A DNA stretch of 64,000 bases, taken from the NCBI RefSeq assembly GCF_034093315.1, contig NZ_CP139300.1, forward strand, positions 1,116,001 to 1,180,000. Reading direction: 5' to 3'. A program made the translations under genes and the position numbers. This document shows, in pieces, positions 1 to 9,414 of this stretch. The DNA is from Prochlorococcus sp. MIT 1314 (GTDB taxonomy: Bacteria; Cyanobacteriota; Cyanobacteriia; PCC-6307; Cyanobiaceae). The notes beneath the pieces were generated by a model, which was not told the DNA's origin, did not search any database, and worked only from the letters and a program-made list of their open reading frames with translations. Numbering within the stretch: position 1 is the first letter of the stretch; every line of letters begins with the position of its first letter.

Positions 1-381
1 ATTTTGCAAGTAGGAATTAGAAGTGGGACTAAGGAAGAATTTGAAATTATGCATAACAACAACCAATTAGTTAACTTTTGTCCAGGCGGAAATGCACATG
101 AGTTAAAACAAGCTCTTCTACAATACGCTAAGTCTCCAATCTATTTAACAATAGATTTAGATTGGTTTGATCCCAGTTTATTAGCAGGGACGGGCACTCC
201 AGAACCGGGAGGATTTTTTTGGAATGATTTTGAAGAAATACTGAAAACTTTAAAAGACTTTAGAATTGTGGCTTCAGATATTGTGGAATTATCTCCAGAA
301 ATTGATAAAAGCGGAGTAAGTAGCATAGTTGCAGCCAAAGTACTTAGAAGCTTAATTTTGTCATTAGAAAATATGCAATAA
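1..381 (+). CDS. speB: Agmatinase/arginase family protein (ureohydrolase), 5' end outside window
   Basis: The reading frame is open from base 1, so the N-terminal part lies upstream of the window; about 126 C-terminal residues are visible. Ureohydrolases use a two-manganese centre to hydrolyse agmatine or arginine to urea plus putrescine or ornithine. The metal-binding signature is clear: TIDLDWFDP followed by GTGTPEPGG, with Asp residues encoded near 154, 160 and 169. The glycine-rich segment after the aspartates is typical of the agmatinase branch, but the substrate cannot be decided from this fragment. The TTG at position 4 is not a real start. gcvT follows 50 bp downstream on the same strand. 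Confidence 0.88.
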   Translation: MLQVGIRSGTKEEFEIMHNNNQLVNFCPGGNAHELKQALLQYAKSPIYLTIDLDWFDPSLLAGTGTPEPGGFFWNDFEEILKTLKDFRIVASDIVELSPEIDKSGVSSIVAAKVLRSLILSLENMQ

Positions 382-431
382 AAAATTTCTAAACTACAGT
401 GTAAAAATACTAAATAAAAACTAAATATTTC

Positions 432-1544
432 ATGGATTTGCTAAAAAGTCCTCTTTATTCAAAATATGTTGAATCCAATGCAAAATTAGTGGATTTTGCA
501 GGTTGGGAAATGCCCATATCATTTTCGGGATTAATTAAAGAGCATGAATCAGTTAGATCTTCAGCAGGATTATTTGATATTTCTCACATGGGTGTGATAT
601 CTGTTAAGGGAATCAATCCAAAGGATTATATTCAAAAACTTTTTCCTACTAATTTATACTCCTTTTCTGAAGGTCAGGGGCTTTATACAGTAATGCTTAA
701 TGATAAAGGAGGAATAATAGATGACTTAATAATTTATGACCTTGGTATAAAAGAAAATGACATATCAGAATTATTGTTAATAGTTAATGCAAGTAGATTT
801 AAGGAAGATTTTCAATGGATAAAAAATAATTTAAATAAATATGAAATTTCGATAACAAACTTTAAAAAAGACAAAGTACTTTTAGCACTACAGGGAAAAA
901 ACTCATTCGATTTATTTGAAGAATGGAGTGAATCTTCGATCTCACATATCCCTAACTTTGGATGCGAATATAAAATTTTTGAACATATTTCACCTAAAGA
1001 AAAAATTTTCTTTTCAAAGACAGGATATACAGGGGAAAATGGTCTAGAAATACTTTTATCTAAAAAAGCAGCAATTAATTTATGGGATTTCTCAATTTCC
1101 AAAAATGTTGCACCTTGTGGTTTAGGAGCTAGAGATACTCTTAGACTTGAAGCAGGCATGCATCTTTATGGTCAAGACATAAATGAAGAAACTTCTCCAT
1201 ATGAAGCAGGGTTAGGCTGGCTAGTACATCTAGAAAATAATCACGAATTCTTTGGAAGAAGCTTTCTTGAAGAGCAGTCAAGATTAGGTATTCAAAAAAA
1301 GTTAGTTGGTCTCTCTATAGAGGGTAAAGCAATAGGAAGAAAAGGTTGCGCAGTTCTTAAAGGTGAAGAAAATATTGGGAGTATCACAAGCGGCAGTTGG
1401 TCTCCAACTAAACAACAAGCTATAGCTTTTGCATACATCAATACTTCGCATGCCTTAATAAATAATGAAGTTCAAATATTAATAAGAGGCAAAAAATTCA
1501 ACGGGGTTATAACAAAAAGAGCGTTTTATAAAAAAAATTATTAA
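432..1544 (+). CDS. gcvT: Aminomethyltransferase, glycine cleavage system T protein
   Basis: The T protein takes the aminomethyl group carried by the lipoyl arm of the H protein and transfers it to tetrahydrofolate, giving 5,10-methylene-THF and ammonia. The 370-residue length is usual for the family. Family segments are recognisable: the N-terminal [20 protein letters not shown], and the central [12 protein letters not shown] folate-binding region near residue 230, followed by the C-terminal beta-barrel domain ([17 protein letters not shown]). ATG at 432 starts the conserved N-terminus. Partner genes gcvP and gcvH are not in the window. The 50-bp upstream gap is too short to hold a tandem glycine riboswitch. 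Confidence 0.97.
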   Translation: MDLLKSPLYSKYVESNAKLVDFAGWEMPISFSGLIKEHESVRSSAGLFDISHMGVISVKGINPKDYIQKLFPTNLYSFSEGQGLYTVMLNDKGGIIDDLIIYDLGIKENDISELLLIVNASRFKEDFQWIKNNLNKYEISITNFKKDKVLLALQGKNSFDLFEEWSESSISHIPNFGCEYKIFEHISPKEKIFFSKTGYTGENGLEILLSKKAAINLWDFSISKNVAPCGLGARDTLRLEAGMHLYGQDINEETSPYEAGLGWLVHLENNHEFFGRSFLEEQSRLGIQKKLVGLSIEGKAIGRKGCAVLKGEENIGSITSGSWSPTKQQAIAFAYINTSHALINNEVQILIRGKKFNGVITKRAFYKKNY

Positions 1545-1599
1545 CTAAATTTACCCTTAAAGAATTATTATAAGTTATTGATAAATAAATCATACTTAG

Positions 1600-3396
1600 A
1601 TGAGAAACAAAATTTGCGAAGAACTCAATAATACAGATATTGGTAAATTAGTTAATTTATGCGGATGGGTAGATAGAAGAAGAGATCATGGTGGTGTAAT
1701 TTTTATTGATTTAAGAGACCATAGTGGATTCCTACAAATAACAATTAACCCCGATGATGGTGCAGATCTATTTAAACAGGCAGAAACTCTAAGAAATGAG
1801 ACAGTAATAATGGTTAGCGGAATTATTAATGAAAGGCCTAAAGATTCAATAAATGCAAATTTAAGTACTGGAGAGTTAGAGCTTAAGGTTAAAGATTTGC
1901 AAATTCTTAACCAAATTAAAAAAAACTTACCTTTTCCAGTGTCTATACATGATTATGAAAATACAAAAGAGGAACTCAGATTAAAATATAGATACCTTGA
2001 TTTAAGAAGGGGAAAATTACTAGAAAATTTAAAAACAAGACATAAGATTATTAAGGTTGCTAGAGAATTTTTGGATAATTTTGGATTTACAGAAGTAGAG
2101 ACCCCATTACTTACAAAGTCAACTCCAGAAGGAGCTCGCGATTTTCTTGTTCCTGCACGTCTTTCAAATGGAGAATTTTTTGCTTTACCTCAATCCCCAC
2201 AACTATTTAAACAACTTTTAATGGTTGGAGGCCTGGACAAGTATTATCAAATCGCAAAATGTTTCCGTGATGAAGACTTAAGGGCAGATAGACAGCCAGA
2301 GTTTACTCAATTAGATATTGAGATGAGCTTTATTAGTGAAGAAGAAATAATTTCTTTTAATGAAAGTCTCATAAAAAAAATATGGAAAGAAGTGTTAAAT
2401 ATTAATTTTAATAATGCTTTTCCAAGAATGTCATGGCAAGAAGCAATGGATAATTACGGCACTGATAGACCAGATACTAGATATCAAATGTTATTAAAAG
2501 ATTTAGGAGGAGTATTAGGTGATATTGGATTTAATATTTTCACCAAGGCAATTAAGTCTGGAGGTTATATAAAATCCATAACAGTCAAAGGAGGGAATTC
2601 AAGTATTAGCAACGTAAGAATTAAACCAGGAGGTGACATCTTCCAAGTAGCTCAAGATGCTGGAGCTGGTGGTTTGGCCTTTATAAGGGTCAAAGGAAAT
2701 GAGCTTGAGACTATTGGGGCAATTAAAAATAATTTAAGTGAAGAGCATATAGCTGATATTTTAAAAATCACAGAAGCAAAAGATGGAGACTTAATCCTCT
2801 TAGGAGCTGGAGATAAACAAATTGTTAATCAGTCATTAGATAGGGTTAGACAATATATCGCAAAAGACTTAAATCTCATTGATCAAAGTAAATGGAATTT
2901 CTTATGGGTAACTGACTTCCCGATGTTTGAGAGAAATGAAGAGGAAAATAGATATGAAGCTTTACATCATCCTTTTTGCTCTCCAAAAAATATAAAATCT
3001 AAAGATTCTGAAAACTTGAAAAAAGAAATTGAGAGCTCTACAGCAAATGCTTATGACTTAGTTCTTAATGGATTGGAGTTAGGAGGGGGCTCTTTACGTA
3101 TTCATGAAGCGAACTTACAAAGAGAGGTTCTGAAAACGGTAGGACTTAGTGATAAAGAGATTGATGAAAAATTTGGATTTTTAATAGAAGCACTAGAAAT
3201 GGGTGCTCCTCCTCATGGTGGAATAGCGTTTGGATTGGATCGTATTACCATGCTGATCATTGGTGCAGATTCAATCAGAGAAGCCATTGCTTTTCCAAAA
3301 AATCAACAGGCAAAATGTCTTCTCACAAATGCACCTTCAAATGTCTCTGAATCACAATTAAAAGAATTAGATATTGAAATAACAATTGATGAATAA
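1600..3396 (+). CDS. aspS: Aspartyl-tRNA synthetase (bacterial type, possibly non-discriminating)
   Basis: Class IIb aminoacyl-tRNA synthetase that attaches Asp to tRNA. Domain order is an N-terminal OB-fold anticodon-binding domain (about 1-110), the catalytic core with motif 1 (FTEVETPLL), motif 2 ([18 protein letters not shown]) and motif 3 ([13 protein letters not shown]), and the bacterial GAD insertion (about 290-420). Length of 598 residues matches the bacterial type. His30 in RRRDHGGV sits at the position where non-discriminating AspRS enzymes carry His, so this enzyme may also charge tRNA-Asn for later amidation by GatCAB. That specificity is inferred. Flanked on the same strand by gcvT (55 bp upstream) and pyrG (75 bp downstream). 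Confidence 0.98.
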   Translation: MRNKICEELNNTDIGKLVNLCGWVDRRRDHGGVIFIDLRDHSGFLQITINPDDGADLFKQAETLRNETVIMVSGIINERPKDSINANLSTGELELKVKDLQILNQIKKNLPFPVSIHDYENTKEELRLKYRYLDLRRGKLLENLKTRHKIIKVAREFLDNFGFTEVETPLLTKSTPEGARDFLVPARLSNGEFFALPQSPQLFKQLLMVGGLDKYYQIAKCFRDEDLRADRQPEFTQLDIEMSFISEEEIISFNESLIKKIWKEVLNINFNNAFPRMSWQEAMDNYGTDRPDTRYQMLLKDLGGVLGDIGFNIFTKAIKSGGYIKSITVKGGNSSISNVRIKPGGDIFQVAQDAGAGGLAFIRVKGNELETIGAIKNNLSEEHIADILKITEAKDGDLILLGAGDKQIVNQSLDRVRQYIAKDLNLIDQSKWNFLWVTDFPMFERNEEENRYEALHHPFCSPKNIKSKDSENLKKEIESSTANAYDLVLNGLELGGGSLRIHEANLQREVLKTVGLSDKEIDEKFGFLIEALEMGAPPHGGIAFGLDRITMLIIGADSIREAIAFPKNQQAKCLLTNAPSNVSESQLKELDIEITIDE

Positions 3397-3441
3397 GAAT
3401 ATATATGGATGTTCTAAAAGTTTTTTGTTTAAATAAAATAT

Positions 3442-3471
3442 AAGGAGGCTGTGCTTAATTAAAAATATTTA
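3442..3471 (+). promoter_or_regulatory. pyrG leader: strong Shine-Dalgarno displaced from the start, with in-frame minimal ORF
   Basis: A perfect AAGGAGG (3442-3448) lies 23 nt before the pyrG ATG, too far for normal initiation. Two bases after it is GTG (3451), in frame with pyrG, but this frame stops at once (GTG CTT AAT TAA, 3451-3462). The sequence shows a ribosome-binding signal apparently serving a three-codon ORF just before pyrG. Whether it regulates pyrG, is a standby site, or is a relic of an older start is not decidable from sequence alone. Confidence 0.4.
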
Positions 3472-5082
3472 ATGTCAAAATTTGTATTTGTCACCGGAGG
3501 AGTAGTTTCTAGCATTGGTAAAGGAATTGTAGCTGCAAGCTTAGGAAGATTATTAAAGTCTAGAGGATATAGTGTTTCAATATTAAAACTAGATCCATAT
3601 CTAAATGTCGATCCAGGAACAATGAGCCCTTTCCAACATGGAGAAGTATTTGTAACTGAAGATGGGGCTGAAACCGATCTAGATTTAGGTCACTATGAAA
3701 GATTTACTGATACTGCAATGACTAGGTTAAATAGTGTGACTACGGGATCTATCTATCAAGCAGTTATCAATAAAGAAAGAAGAGGTAGTTATGACGGTGG
3801 CACTGTACAAGTAATACCTCACATAACGGGAGAAATAAGAGAAAGAATTCATAGAGTAGCCGCCAACAGTAATGCAGATATTATTATTACTGAAATTGGT
3901 GGAACAGTTGGTGATATTGAATCTCTACCTTTTTTAGAGGCAATAAGAGAATTCAAAAATGATGTCAATAGTAACGATGTTGCATACATACACGTAACAT
4001 TACTTCCTTACATCAAAACCTCTGGGGAAATAAAAACTAAACCAACACAACATTCAGTGAAAGAATTAAGATCAATTGGAATTCAGCCAGATTTACTTGT
4101 ATGCCGAAGTGATAAATCTATCAATGAAGCTCTTAAAAAGAAGCTTAGTGGTTTTTGCGGTGTCAGTATCAAATCTGTAATTGAAGCTTTAGACGCAGAC
4201 AGTATTTATTCTGTACCTCTTTCTTTAAAAAAAGAAGGTTTATGCAAAGAAACTCTGAAGTATTTAGACCTTGAAGATAAAAAATGTGATTTGAAAAATT
4301 GGGAGCAACTTATACACAACCTAAGAAATCCTGGAGCCCCTATCAAAGTTGCTTTAGTAGGTAAATATATTGAACTTGGAGATGCATATTTATCCGTTGT
4401 TGAAGCTTTAAGACACGCATGCATTGAACAAAAGGCTTTATTAGATTTACATTGGGTAAGTGCTGAAATGATAGAAAAAAATTCAGCAGCAACTTACTTA
4501 AATGAAGTTGATGCAATTGTCGTACCCGGGGGATTTGGCAATAGAGGAGTAAATGGAAAAATTTCGGCTATAAAATTTGCAAGAGAAAATAAAATTCCAT
4601 TTTTAGGTTTGTGCCTTGGTATGCAATGTGCAGTTATAGAGTGGGCCAGGAATGTAGCTAATCTTCCAGATGCATCTAGTTCAGAACTAGACCCAAACAC
4701 TCCCAATCCAGTGATACATTTATTACCAGAACAGGAAGATGTAGTTGATTTAGGTGGGACAATGAGACTTGGAGTTTATCCATGTAGATTGACAAAAAAT
4801 ACAACTGGGAAAAACTTATATGATGAGGATGTTATTTATGAGAGACATCGACATAGATACGAATTTAATAATTACTACAAACAAAGTTTTTTAGATTCTG
4901 GATACAAAATTAGTGGCACATCACCAGATGGCAGATTGGTTGAGTTAATTGAGTTAGAAAATCATCCATACTTCTTAGCATGTCAATATCATCCTGAGTT
5001 TTTATCACGACCTGGTAAACCTCATCCTTTATTTAAAGGTTTAATAAAAGCGTCTCAAGATAAGTTAACTCAATCAAATTAA
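3472..5082 (+). CDS. pyrG: CTP synthase (glutamine-hydrolysing)
   Basis: Converts UTP to CTP using ATP and glutamine. The N-terminal synthetase domain (about 1-270) begins with [16 protein letters not shown], the dethiobiotin-synthetase-like P-loop. The C-terminal class I glutaminase domain has GGFGNRG, the nucleophile Cys381 in GLCLGMQ, and the His-Glu pair in YHPEF near residue 510. Length 536 is standard. ATG at 3472 gives the canonical N-terminus [10 protein letters not shown]; the only strong ribosome-binding signal lies 23 nt upstream (see the leader entry). queE begins 18 nt after the stop, so the two are probably co-transcribed. Confidence 0.98.
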   Translation: MSKFVFVTGGVVSSIGKGIVAASLGRLLKSRGYSVSILKLDPYLNVDPGTMSPFQHGEVFVTEDGAETDLDLGHYERFTDTAMTRLNSVTTGSIYQAVINKERRGSYDGGTVQVIPHITGEIRERIHRVAANSNADIIITEIGGTVGDIESLPFLEAIREFKNDVNSNDVAYIHVTLLPYIKTSGEIKTKPTQHSVKELRSIGIQPDLLVCRSDKSINEALKKKLSGFCGVSIKSVIEALDADSIYSVPLSLKKEGLCKETLKYLDLEDKKCDLKNWEQLIHNLRNPGAPIKVALVGKYIELGDAYLSVVEALRHACIEQKALLDLHWVSAEMIEKNSAATYLNEVDAIVVPGGFGNRGVNGKISAIKFARENKIPFLGLCLGMQCAVIEWARNVANLPDASSSELDPNTPNPVIHLLPEQEDVVDLGGTMRLGVYPCRLTKNTTGKNLYDEDVIYERHRHRYEFNNYYKQSFLDSGYKISGTSPDGRLVELIELENHPYFLACQYHPEFLSRPGKPHPLFKGLIKASQDKLTQSN

Positions 5083-5100
5083 TATTCTTTATTTTTTTGA

Positions 5101-5778
5101 ATGAAAATGACAAATTTTTTACCCTTAGTCGAACAATTTCATTCATTACAAGGTGAAGGATATCACGCTGGAAAAAGTGCTTTTTTTGTAAGATTAGCCG
5201 GATGTAAAGTTGGATGTTCGTGGTGCGACACCAAGAATTCATGGGACGAGAAAAAACACCCTTCTATATCAATTGAAAAAATAATAGATCGCATAAAAAT
5301 TGCCAGAGAAAAAGGAGCATCTTTTTGCGTTATTACAGGTGGAGAACCTTTACAACATAACTTGGATAATTTTTGCAAAGCCATTAAAAAATTGACGATG
5401 GGAGAAGAACAAAATCCAATGAAGATTCATATTGAGACAAGTGGAGTTAATACGATATCAGGAAGCTATGACTGGATTACTTTATCTCCTAAAAGACACT
5501 CACCTCCAAAAAATTATTTTTTAAAAAACTGTAATGAAATCAAAATAATCATAAATGAAATAGAAGATATTGAATTTGCTATGCAAATAAAAAAAGAAAC
5601 TTTAAAACAATATCAACTCTCTAAAAGCGAAGATGGCTTAAAAAAAGAAGATAAAATTTTTTATTTACAGCCAGCATGGAACAATGCGAATGGTTTTTCT
5701 CTTGCTATCGATTTCGTAAAAAATAACCCAGATTGGAAATTGAGCCTTCAAACTCACAAATACTTAAAAATTAATTGA
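5101..5778 (+). CDS. queE: 7-carboxy-7-deazaguanine synthase
   Basis: Radical SAM enzyme that contracts 6-carboxytetrahydropterin to 7-carboxy-7-deazaguanine in queuosine synthesis. The cluster-binding cysteines are C35, C39 and C42 (spacing C-x3-C-x2-C in GCKVGCSWCDTK), followed by the ITGGEP SAM-contact segment near residue 80. The C-terminus QTHKYLKIN matches the usual end of QueE. A start at the second in-frame ATG (5107) is also possible. It sits 6 nt upstream of queC, the next enzyme of the pathway, which strongly supports the assignment over other small radical SAM proteins. Confidence 0.95.
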   Translation: MKMTNFLPLVEQFHSLQGEGYHAGKSAFFVRLAGCKVGCSWCDTKNSWDEKKHPSISIEKIIDRIKIAREKGASFCVITGGEPLQHNLDNFCKAIKKLTMGEEQNPMKIHIETSGVNTISGSYDWITLSPKRHSPPKNYFLKNCNEIKIIINEIEDIEFAMQIKKETLKQYQLSKSEDGLKKEDKIFYLQPAWNNANGFSLAIDFVKNNPDWKLSLQTHKYLKIN

Positions 5779-5784
5779 AATCAT

Positions 5785-6459
5785 ATGACTCTTAAAAATA
5801 AATCGATCGTAGTTTTATTATCTGGAGGTTTAGATTCTTCTACAGTTACTAGTATCGCAAAAAAATCAGAAGCTAAAATTTTTGGCCTTTCATTTGACTA
5901 CGGTCAACGTCATAAAAAAGAATTAAATTCTGCATCGATAATTGCAAAACACTTTGATATCGAAGAATTTAAAATCATTAAGCTTGACTTATCTTTATGG
6001 GGAGGCTCGTCATTAACTGATACTCAAAAAAATATTCCGATACAAGGAGTACAAACTAATAAAATTCCTAATACTTATGTTCCTGGGAGAAATACTATAT
6101 TTATTTCCGTTGCACTAAGTTATGCCGAAGCAATAGATGCTGATTTTATAGGATTAGGAGTTAATGCACTAGATTATTCTGGTTATCCAGATTGCAGACC
6201 TGACTACATAAAAAAATTTCAAGAATTAGCAGATTTAGCCAATAAAAGAGGAAGAGAAAATAATCCAATAAAACTTTGGACACCACTATTAAATTTAAAT
6301 AAAGAGGAAATTATTAAATTAGCTTTTGATAATCATGTCCCTCTAGATAAAACATGGAGTTGTTATTCGGGTAATTCAAAACCATGCGGTAAGTGTGATA
6401 GCTGCAGAATTAGAAATGCTGCTTATGAAAAATGGCTTAATAACAATAATAAAAAATGA
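5785..6459 (+). CDS. queC: 7-cyano-7-deazaguanine synthase
   Basis: ATP-dependent ligase that turns 7-carboxy-7-deazaguanine and ammonia into preQ0. The PP-loop SGGLDSST occupies residues 13-20 and is followed by SFDYGQRHKKEL. The structural zinc site is formed by C193, C201, C204 and C207 (CYSGNSKPCGKCDSC). Length 224 is typical. The stop codon overlaps the pabB start as ATGA (6456-6459), so translation of the two is probably coupled. Substrate comes from QueE, encoded immediately upstream. Confidence 0.97.
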   Translation: MTLKNKSIVVLLSGGLDSSTVTSIAKKSEAKIFGLSFDYGQRHKKELNSASIIAKHFDIEEFKIIKLDLSLWGGSSLTDTQKNIPIQGVQTNKIPNTYVPGRNTIFISVALSYAEAIDADFIGLGVNALDYSGYPDCRPDYIKKFQELADLANKRGRENNPIKLWTPLLNLNKEEIIKLAFDNHVPLDKTWSCYSGNSKPCGKCDSCRIRNAAYEKWLNNNNKK

Positions 6460-7772
6460 AAATAAAAAAAATAATTCTAGAAAAATGGATGGATCCAGCA
6501 CTGATTACACATCATCTAACAAAAAAATTCGGAGATAAAGGATTAGCTTGGCTAGACAGTGATGGCAAAGAAAATGGGGAATGGTCAATAATAGGAATTA
6601 AACCTAAAAAAATAATCCAATCAAGAGATATCAATAACTTAGACAAAACTAATAATCCATTTAACAATTTAAAAAATATTAAAAAAGGATTTTGGATCGG
6701 ATGGTTAAGTTATGAAGCTGGAGTTTACATAGAGCCCAAAAACCCATGGCGAAAATCTAATATGGCAACTTTATGGATTGCATCATATGATCCAATCATT
6801 AAATGTAATCTAATAAAAAAAGAAATAATTATCGAAGGCACAAACTCATCTGAACTGATGAATTATAAAAACATAATCAACAATATAAAAAATATTGAAG
6901 AAGAAAATATTATTAAAACAAATTTGAATTTTGATTTTTCAAAAATAAATTTGGACGAAATGGCTGAAAAATTTCAGAAAAATATTCTAAAATTGAAAAA
7001 ATTAATTTCCCTAGGGGATATATTTCAAGCAAACCTAACAACTAAATGCGAAATTGAATCTTCCAAAAACTATAATCCTCTAGATATTTATTTGAAAATA
7101 AGAAGGAAATTAAAAGCTCCCTTTGGAGGAATAATAATAAATAATGATCATTATAAAGAGGCTGTATTATCTACATCGCCAGAAAGATTTATAAAAATAG
7201 ATAATAAAAATTTTGTAGAATCAAGACCTATCAAAGGAACTAGATCCAGAGATAAGGATTTAAATCAAGACGCACTTAATGCTATCGATTTAATAACGAA
7301 CGAAAAAGATAGAGCCGAAAATATTATGATTGTTGACCTAATAAGAAATGATTTAAGTAAAGTTTGCGAAACAGGAAGTATTATGGTCCCAGAAATATTA
7401 AAACTTGAAAGTTTCTTAAAAGTTCATCATCTAACTTCAGTAATCAGAGGCAAATTAAAAAAAGACAAGAACTGGATTGATTTACTAAAAGCTTGTTGGC
7501 CTGGGGGCTCTATAACTGGAGCACCTAAATTAAGATCATGCCAGAGACTTTTTGAACTAGAAGAATGTGAACGCGGACCATACTGTGGCTCATTTTTGAA
7601 GCTTGACTGGAATGGAGAGTTTGACAGCAATATACTAATAAGATCATTTTTAATTAAAGACAAAAAAATCAATATATATGCTGGTTGCGGAATAGTTATT
7701 GACTCAAACCCTGAAGAGGAAACTAATGAACTAAAGTGGAAACTTTTACCATTAATTGATTCACTAAAATGA
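6456..7772 (+). CDS. pabB: Aminodeoxychorismate synthase component I (chorismate-binding)
   Basis: Aminates chorismate to 4-amino-4-deoxychorismate with ammonia from a PabA-type glutaminase, for folate synthesis. The chorismate-binding domain is complete: SPERF, the RPIKGT segment with Lys260 (equivalent to the lysine E. coli PabB uses), DRAENIMIVDLIRNDLS, PGGSITGAPK and GPYCGSF. These also occur in anthranilate synthase TrpE, so motif content alone does not separate them; the adjacent pabC makes PabB the better call. No glutaminase domain is fused and pabA is not in the window. Overlaps queC upstream and pabC downstream by ATGA. Confidence 0.9.
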   Translation: MKIKKIILEKWMDPALITHHLTKKFGDKGLAWLDSDGKENGEWSIIGIKPKKIIQSRDINNLDKTNNPFNNLKNIKKGFWIGWLSYEAGVYIEPKNPWRKSNMATLWIASYDPIIKCNLIKKEIIIEGTNSSELMNYKNIINNIKNIEEENIIKTNLNFDFSKINLDEMAEKFQKNILKLKKLISLGDIFQANLTTKCEIESSKNYNPLDIYLKIRRKLKAPFGGIIINNDHYKEAVLSTSPERFIKIDNKNFVESRPIKGTRSRDKDLNQDALNAIDLITNEKDRAENIMIVDLIRNDLSKVCETGSIMVPEILKLESFLKVHHLTSVIRGKLKKDKNWIDLLKACWPGGSITGAPKLRSCQRLFELEECERGPYCGSFLKLDWNGEFDSNILIRSFLIKDKKINIYAGCGIVIDSNPEEETNELKWKLLPLIDSLK

Positions 7773-8596
7773 TTGAAACATTAGCCTGGCACAAGGATCA
7801 ATGGTTGGATATTGATAGAATATTTATTGCTGCTAATAATAGAGGATTAAAATTTGCTGATGGTATATTTGAAACCATTTTGATCAAAGAAAACAAACCT
7901 ATTCTTTTTGATGAACATCTGAAAAGGTTAGAAAAAAGTAGCAAGATTTTAAATATTAATCTCAAAATAAATAAATTAACTTTGAGACAACTTATTCACG
8001 ATGGAATAAGCAAGTTATCGCTTAAAAATGATCAATTTGCTTCAGTAAGAATAAACTATAGTCGAGGAACTAATGAAGGTCGAGCACTAACAATTGATAG
8101 CACTTCAGAGACAAAAGATTTGGATAATTTATGGCTTGAGTTCTATAGAATCAAACCAAATTTTAATCCGATAAGCGTTTGCATTAGTCAAACGGAAAAA
8201 ATAAATGAATTCAGTCTTATAAGTAAATGCAAAACATTTTCATATAATCAGGCAATACAAGTTTTGACAGAAGCTAATGGGAAATCATTTGATGATTCTA
8301 TCCTTTTGAATACGTCAGGTGAACTTTGTTGTGGAAGTACATTTAATCTTCTAATTAAAAGAAATAATCAATGGATAACTCCTAGAAAAGAGAGCGGCTG
8401 TTTAGAGGGGATTATGGTTTCTAAAGCCTTAAAATTAAAAATTGTAAAAGAAGAATTAATTCCTCCAGAATTTCAAAATGATGACATAATAGTCGCAATT
8501 AATAGCTTATCTTGCAGACAAATTAATCAAGTTAATGATTTAAAGCTTAACCCTAAATTCGATCCAATTTACTTCTGGGATTTATTATATAATTGA
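7769..8596 (+). CDS. pabC: Aminodeoxychorismate lyase-like class IV aminotransferase
   Basis: PLP enzyme of fold type IV; PabC splits aminodeoxychorismate into p-aminobenzoate and pyruvate. Visible features are the N-terminal RGLKFADGIFETI, the probable Schiff-base lysine K155 in CKTFSY, and the C-terminal GCLEGIMVS cofactor region. The family also holds branched-chain and D-amino acid aminotransferases. The ATGA overlap with pabB (7769-7772) is the main argument for PabC. Its last 28 bp overlap the 3' end of cobA on the other strand. Confidence 0.85.
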   Translation: MIETLAWHKDQWLDIDRIFIAANNRGLKFADGIFETILIKENKPILFDEHLKRLEKSSKILNINLKINKLTLRQLIHDGISKLSLKNDQFASVRINYSRGTNEGRALTIDSTSETKDLDNLWLEFYRIKPNFNPISVCISQTEKINEFSLISKCKTFSYNQAIQVLTEANGKSFDDSILLNTSGELCCGSTFNLLIKRNNQWITPRKESGCLEGIMVSKALKLKIVKEELIPPEFQNDDIIVAINSLSCRQINQVNDLKLNPKFDPIYFWDLLYN

Positions 8597-9384
8597 ACTT
8601 TATTAATATCTGGTAAATAGGCATCAGATACTTTAGTTATATTGTTATTAACCTTCAATTCAACAATTTTTCCAATAATGATAATTGATGGAGCTAAAAA
8701 TTCTTTATCTTTGATTTTATCTGGAAGATTATCTAATTTCTCTATCAAACATTTTTGATTTTTTAAAGTAGCTTCTTGAATAACAGCGCATTTTGTATTC
8801 TTATCTAAACCACCTAGAATTAATTCTTCCACAATAAATTCAATATTTTTTATACCCATAAAAATTACTAAGCTATCTGATGATTTAGCTAAATCTCTCC
8901 AATTAACTGTCTTTTTTTCCTTATCTACACGCTCATGTCCAGTAACGAAAGTTACGGAACTCGCAGCATCTCTATGGGTTAGTGGAATACCAAAATATGT
9001 AGGGGCAGCTATCCCAGAAGTAATGCCAGGAACGATTTCAACCGAAACTCCATTTTTTTCTAAAAACGATACTTCTTCACCACCCCTAGAAAAGACAAAT
9101 GGATCTCCCCCTTTAAGCCTTACAACATTTTTACCTTCTTTAGCCAATTTTAAAATAAGAGTATTAGTTTCAACTTGAGGTACAGAACACTTCCCAGCCC
9201 TTTTGCCAACATGAAAAATTTCTTTATTTTTTCCTGCCTCTTTTATAATTTCATCTGGGATTAAAGCATCATGGACTAATACATCACAAGTTTTTATTAA
9301 ACGTAAAGCTTTTAGAGTTAAAAGCTCAGGGTCACCAGGACCTGCTCCAACTAAATAAACAATGCCAGACACATTAATCTCCAT
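8569..9384 (-). CDS. cobA: Uroporphyrinogen-III C-methyltransferase
   Basis: Transfers two methyl groups from SAM to uroporphyrinogen III to form precorrin-2, the branch point to siroheme and cobamides. Canonical segments are YLVGAGPGDPELLTLKAL at the N-terminus, LKGGDPFVFSRGGEE, VPGITSG and PLTHRD. It is the single-domain CobA type of about 271 residues, without the CysG dehydrogenase/chelatase domain. ATG at 9384 is preferred; the frame also opens at a TTG two codons upstream (9390). The start lies only 30 bp from the divergent MFS gene, so their promoters must overlap. Tail-to-tail overlap with pabC is 28 bp. Confidence 0.96.
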   Translation of the reverse strand: MEINVSGIVYLVGAGPGDPELLTLKALRLIKTCDVLVHDALIPDEIIKEAGKNKEIFHVGKRAGKCSVPQVETNTLILKLAKEGKNVVRLKGGDPFVFSRGGEEVSFLEKNGVSVEIVPGITSGIAAPTYFGIPLTHRDAASSVTFVTGHERVDKEKKTVNWRDLAKSSDSLVIFMGIKNIEFIVEELILGGLDKNTKCAVIQEATLKNQKCLIEKLDNLPDKIKDKEFLAPSIIIIGKIVELKVNNNITKVSDAYLPDINKVQLYNKSQK

Positions 9385-9414
9385 TAACAAGTATGGTAGT
9401 AGAAGTTAATCGCA

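Noticed and set aside
382..431. Glycine riboswitch before gcvT
   Set aside because: Only 50 bp lie between the genes, too short for the tandem aptamer.
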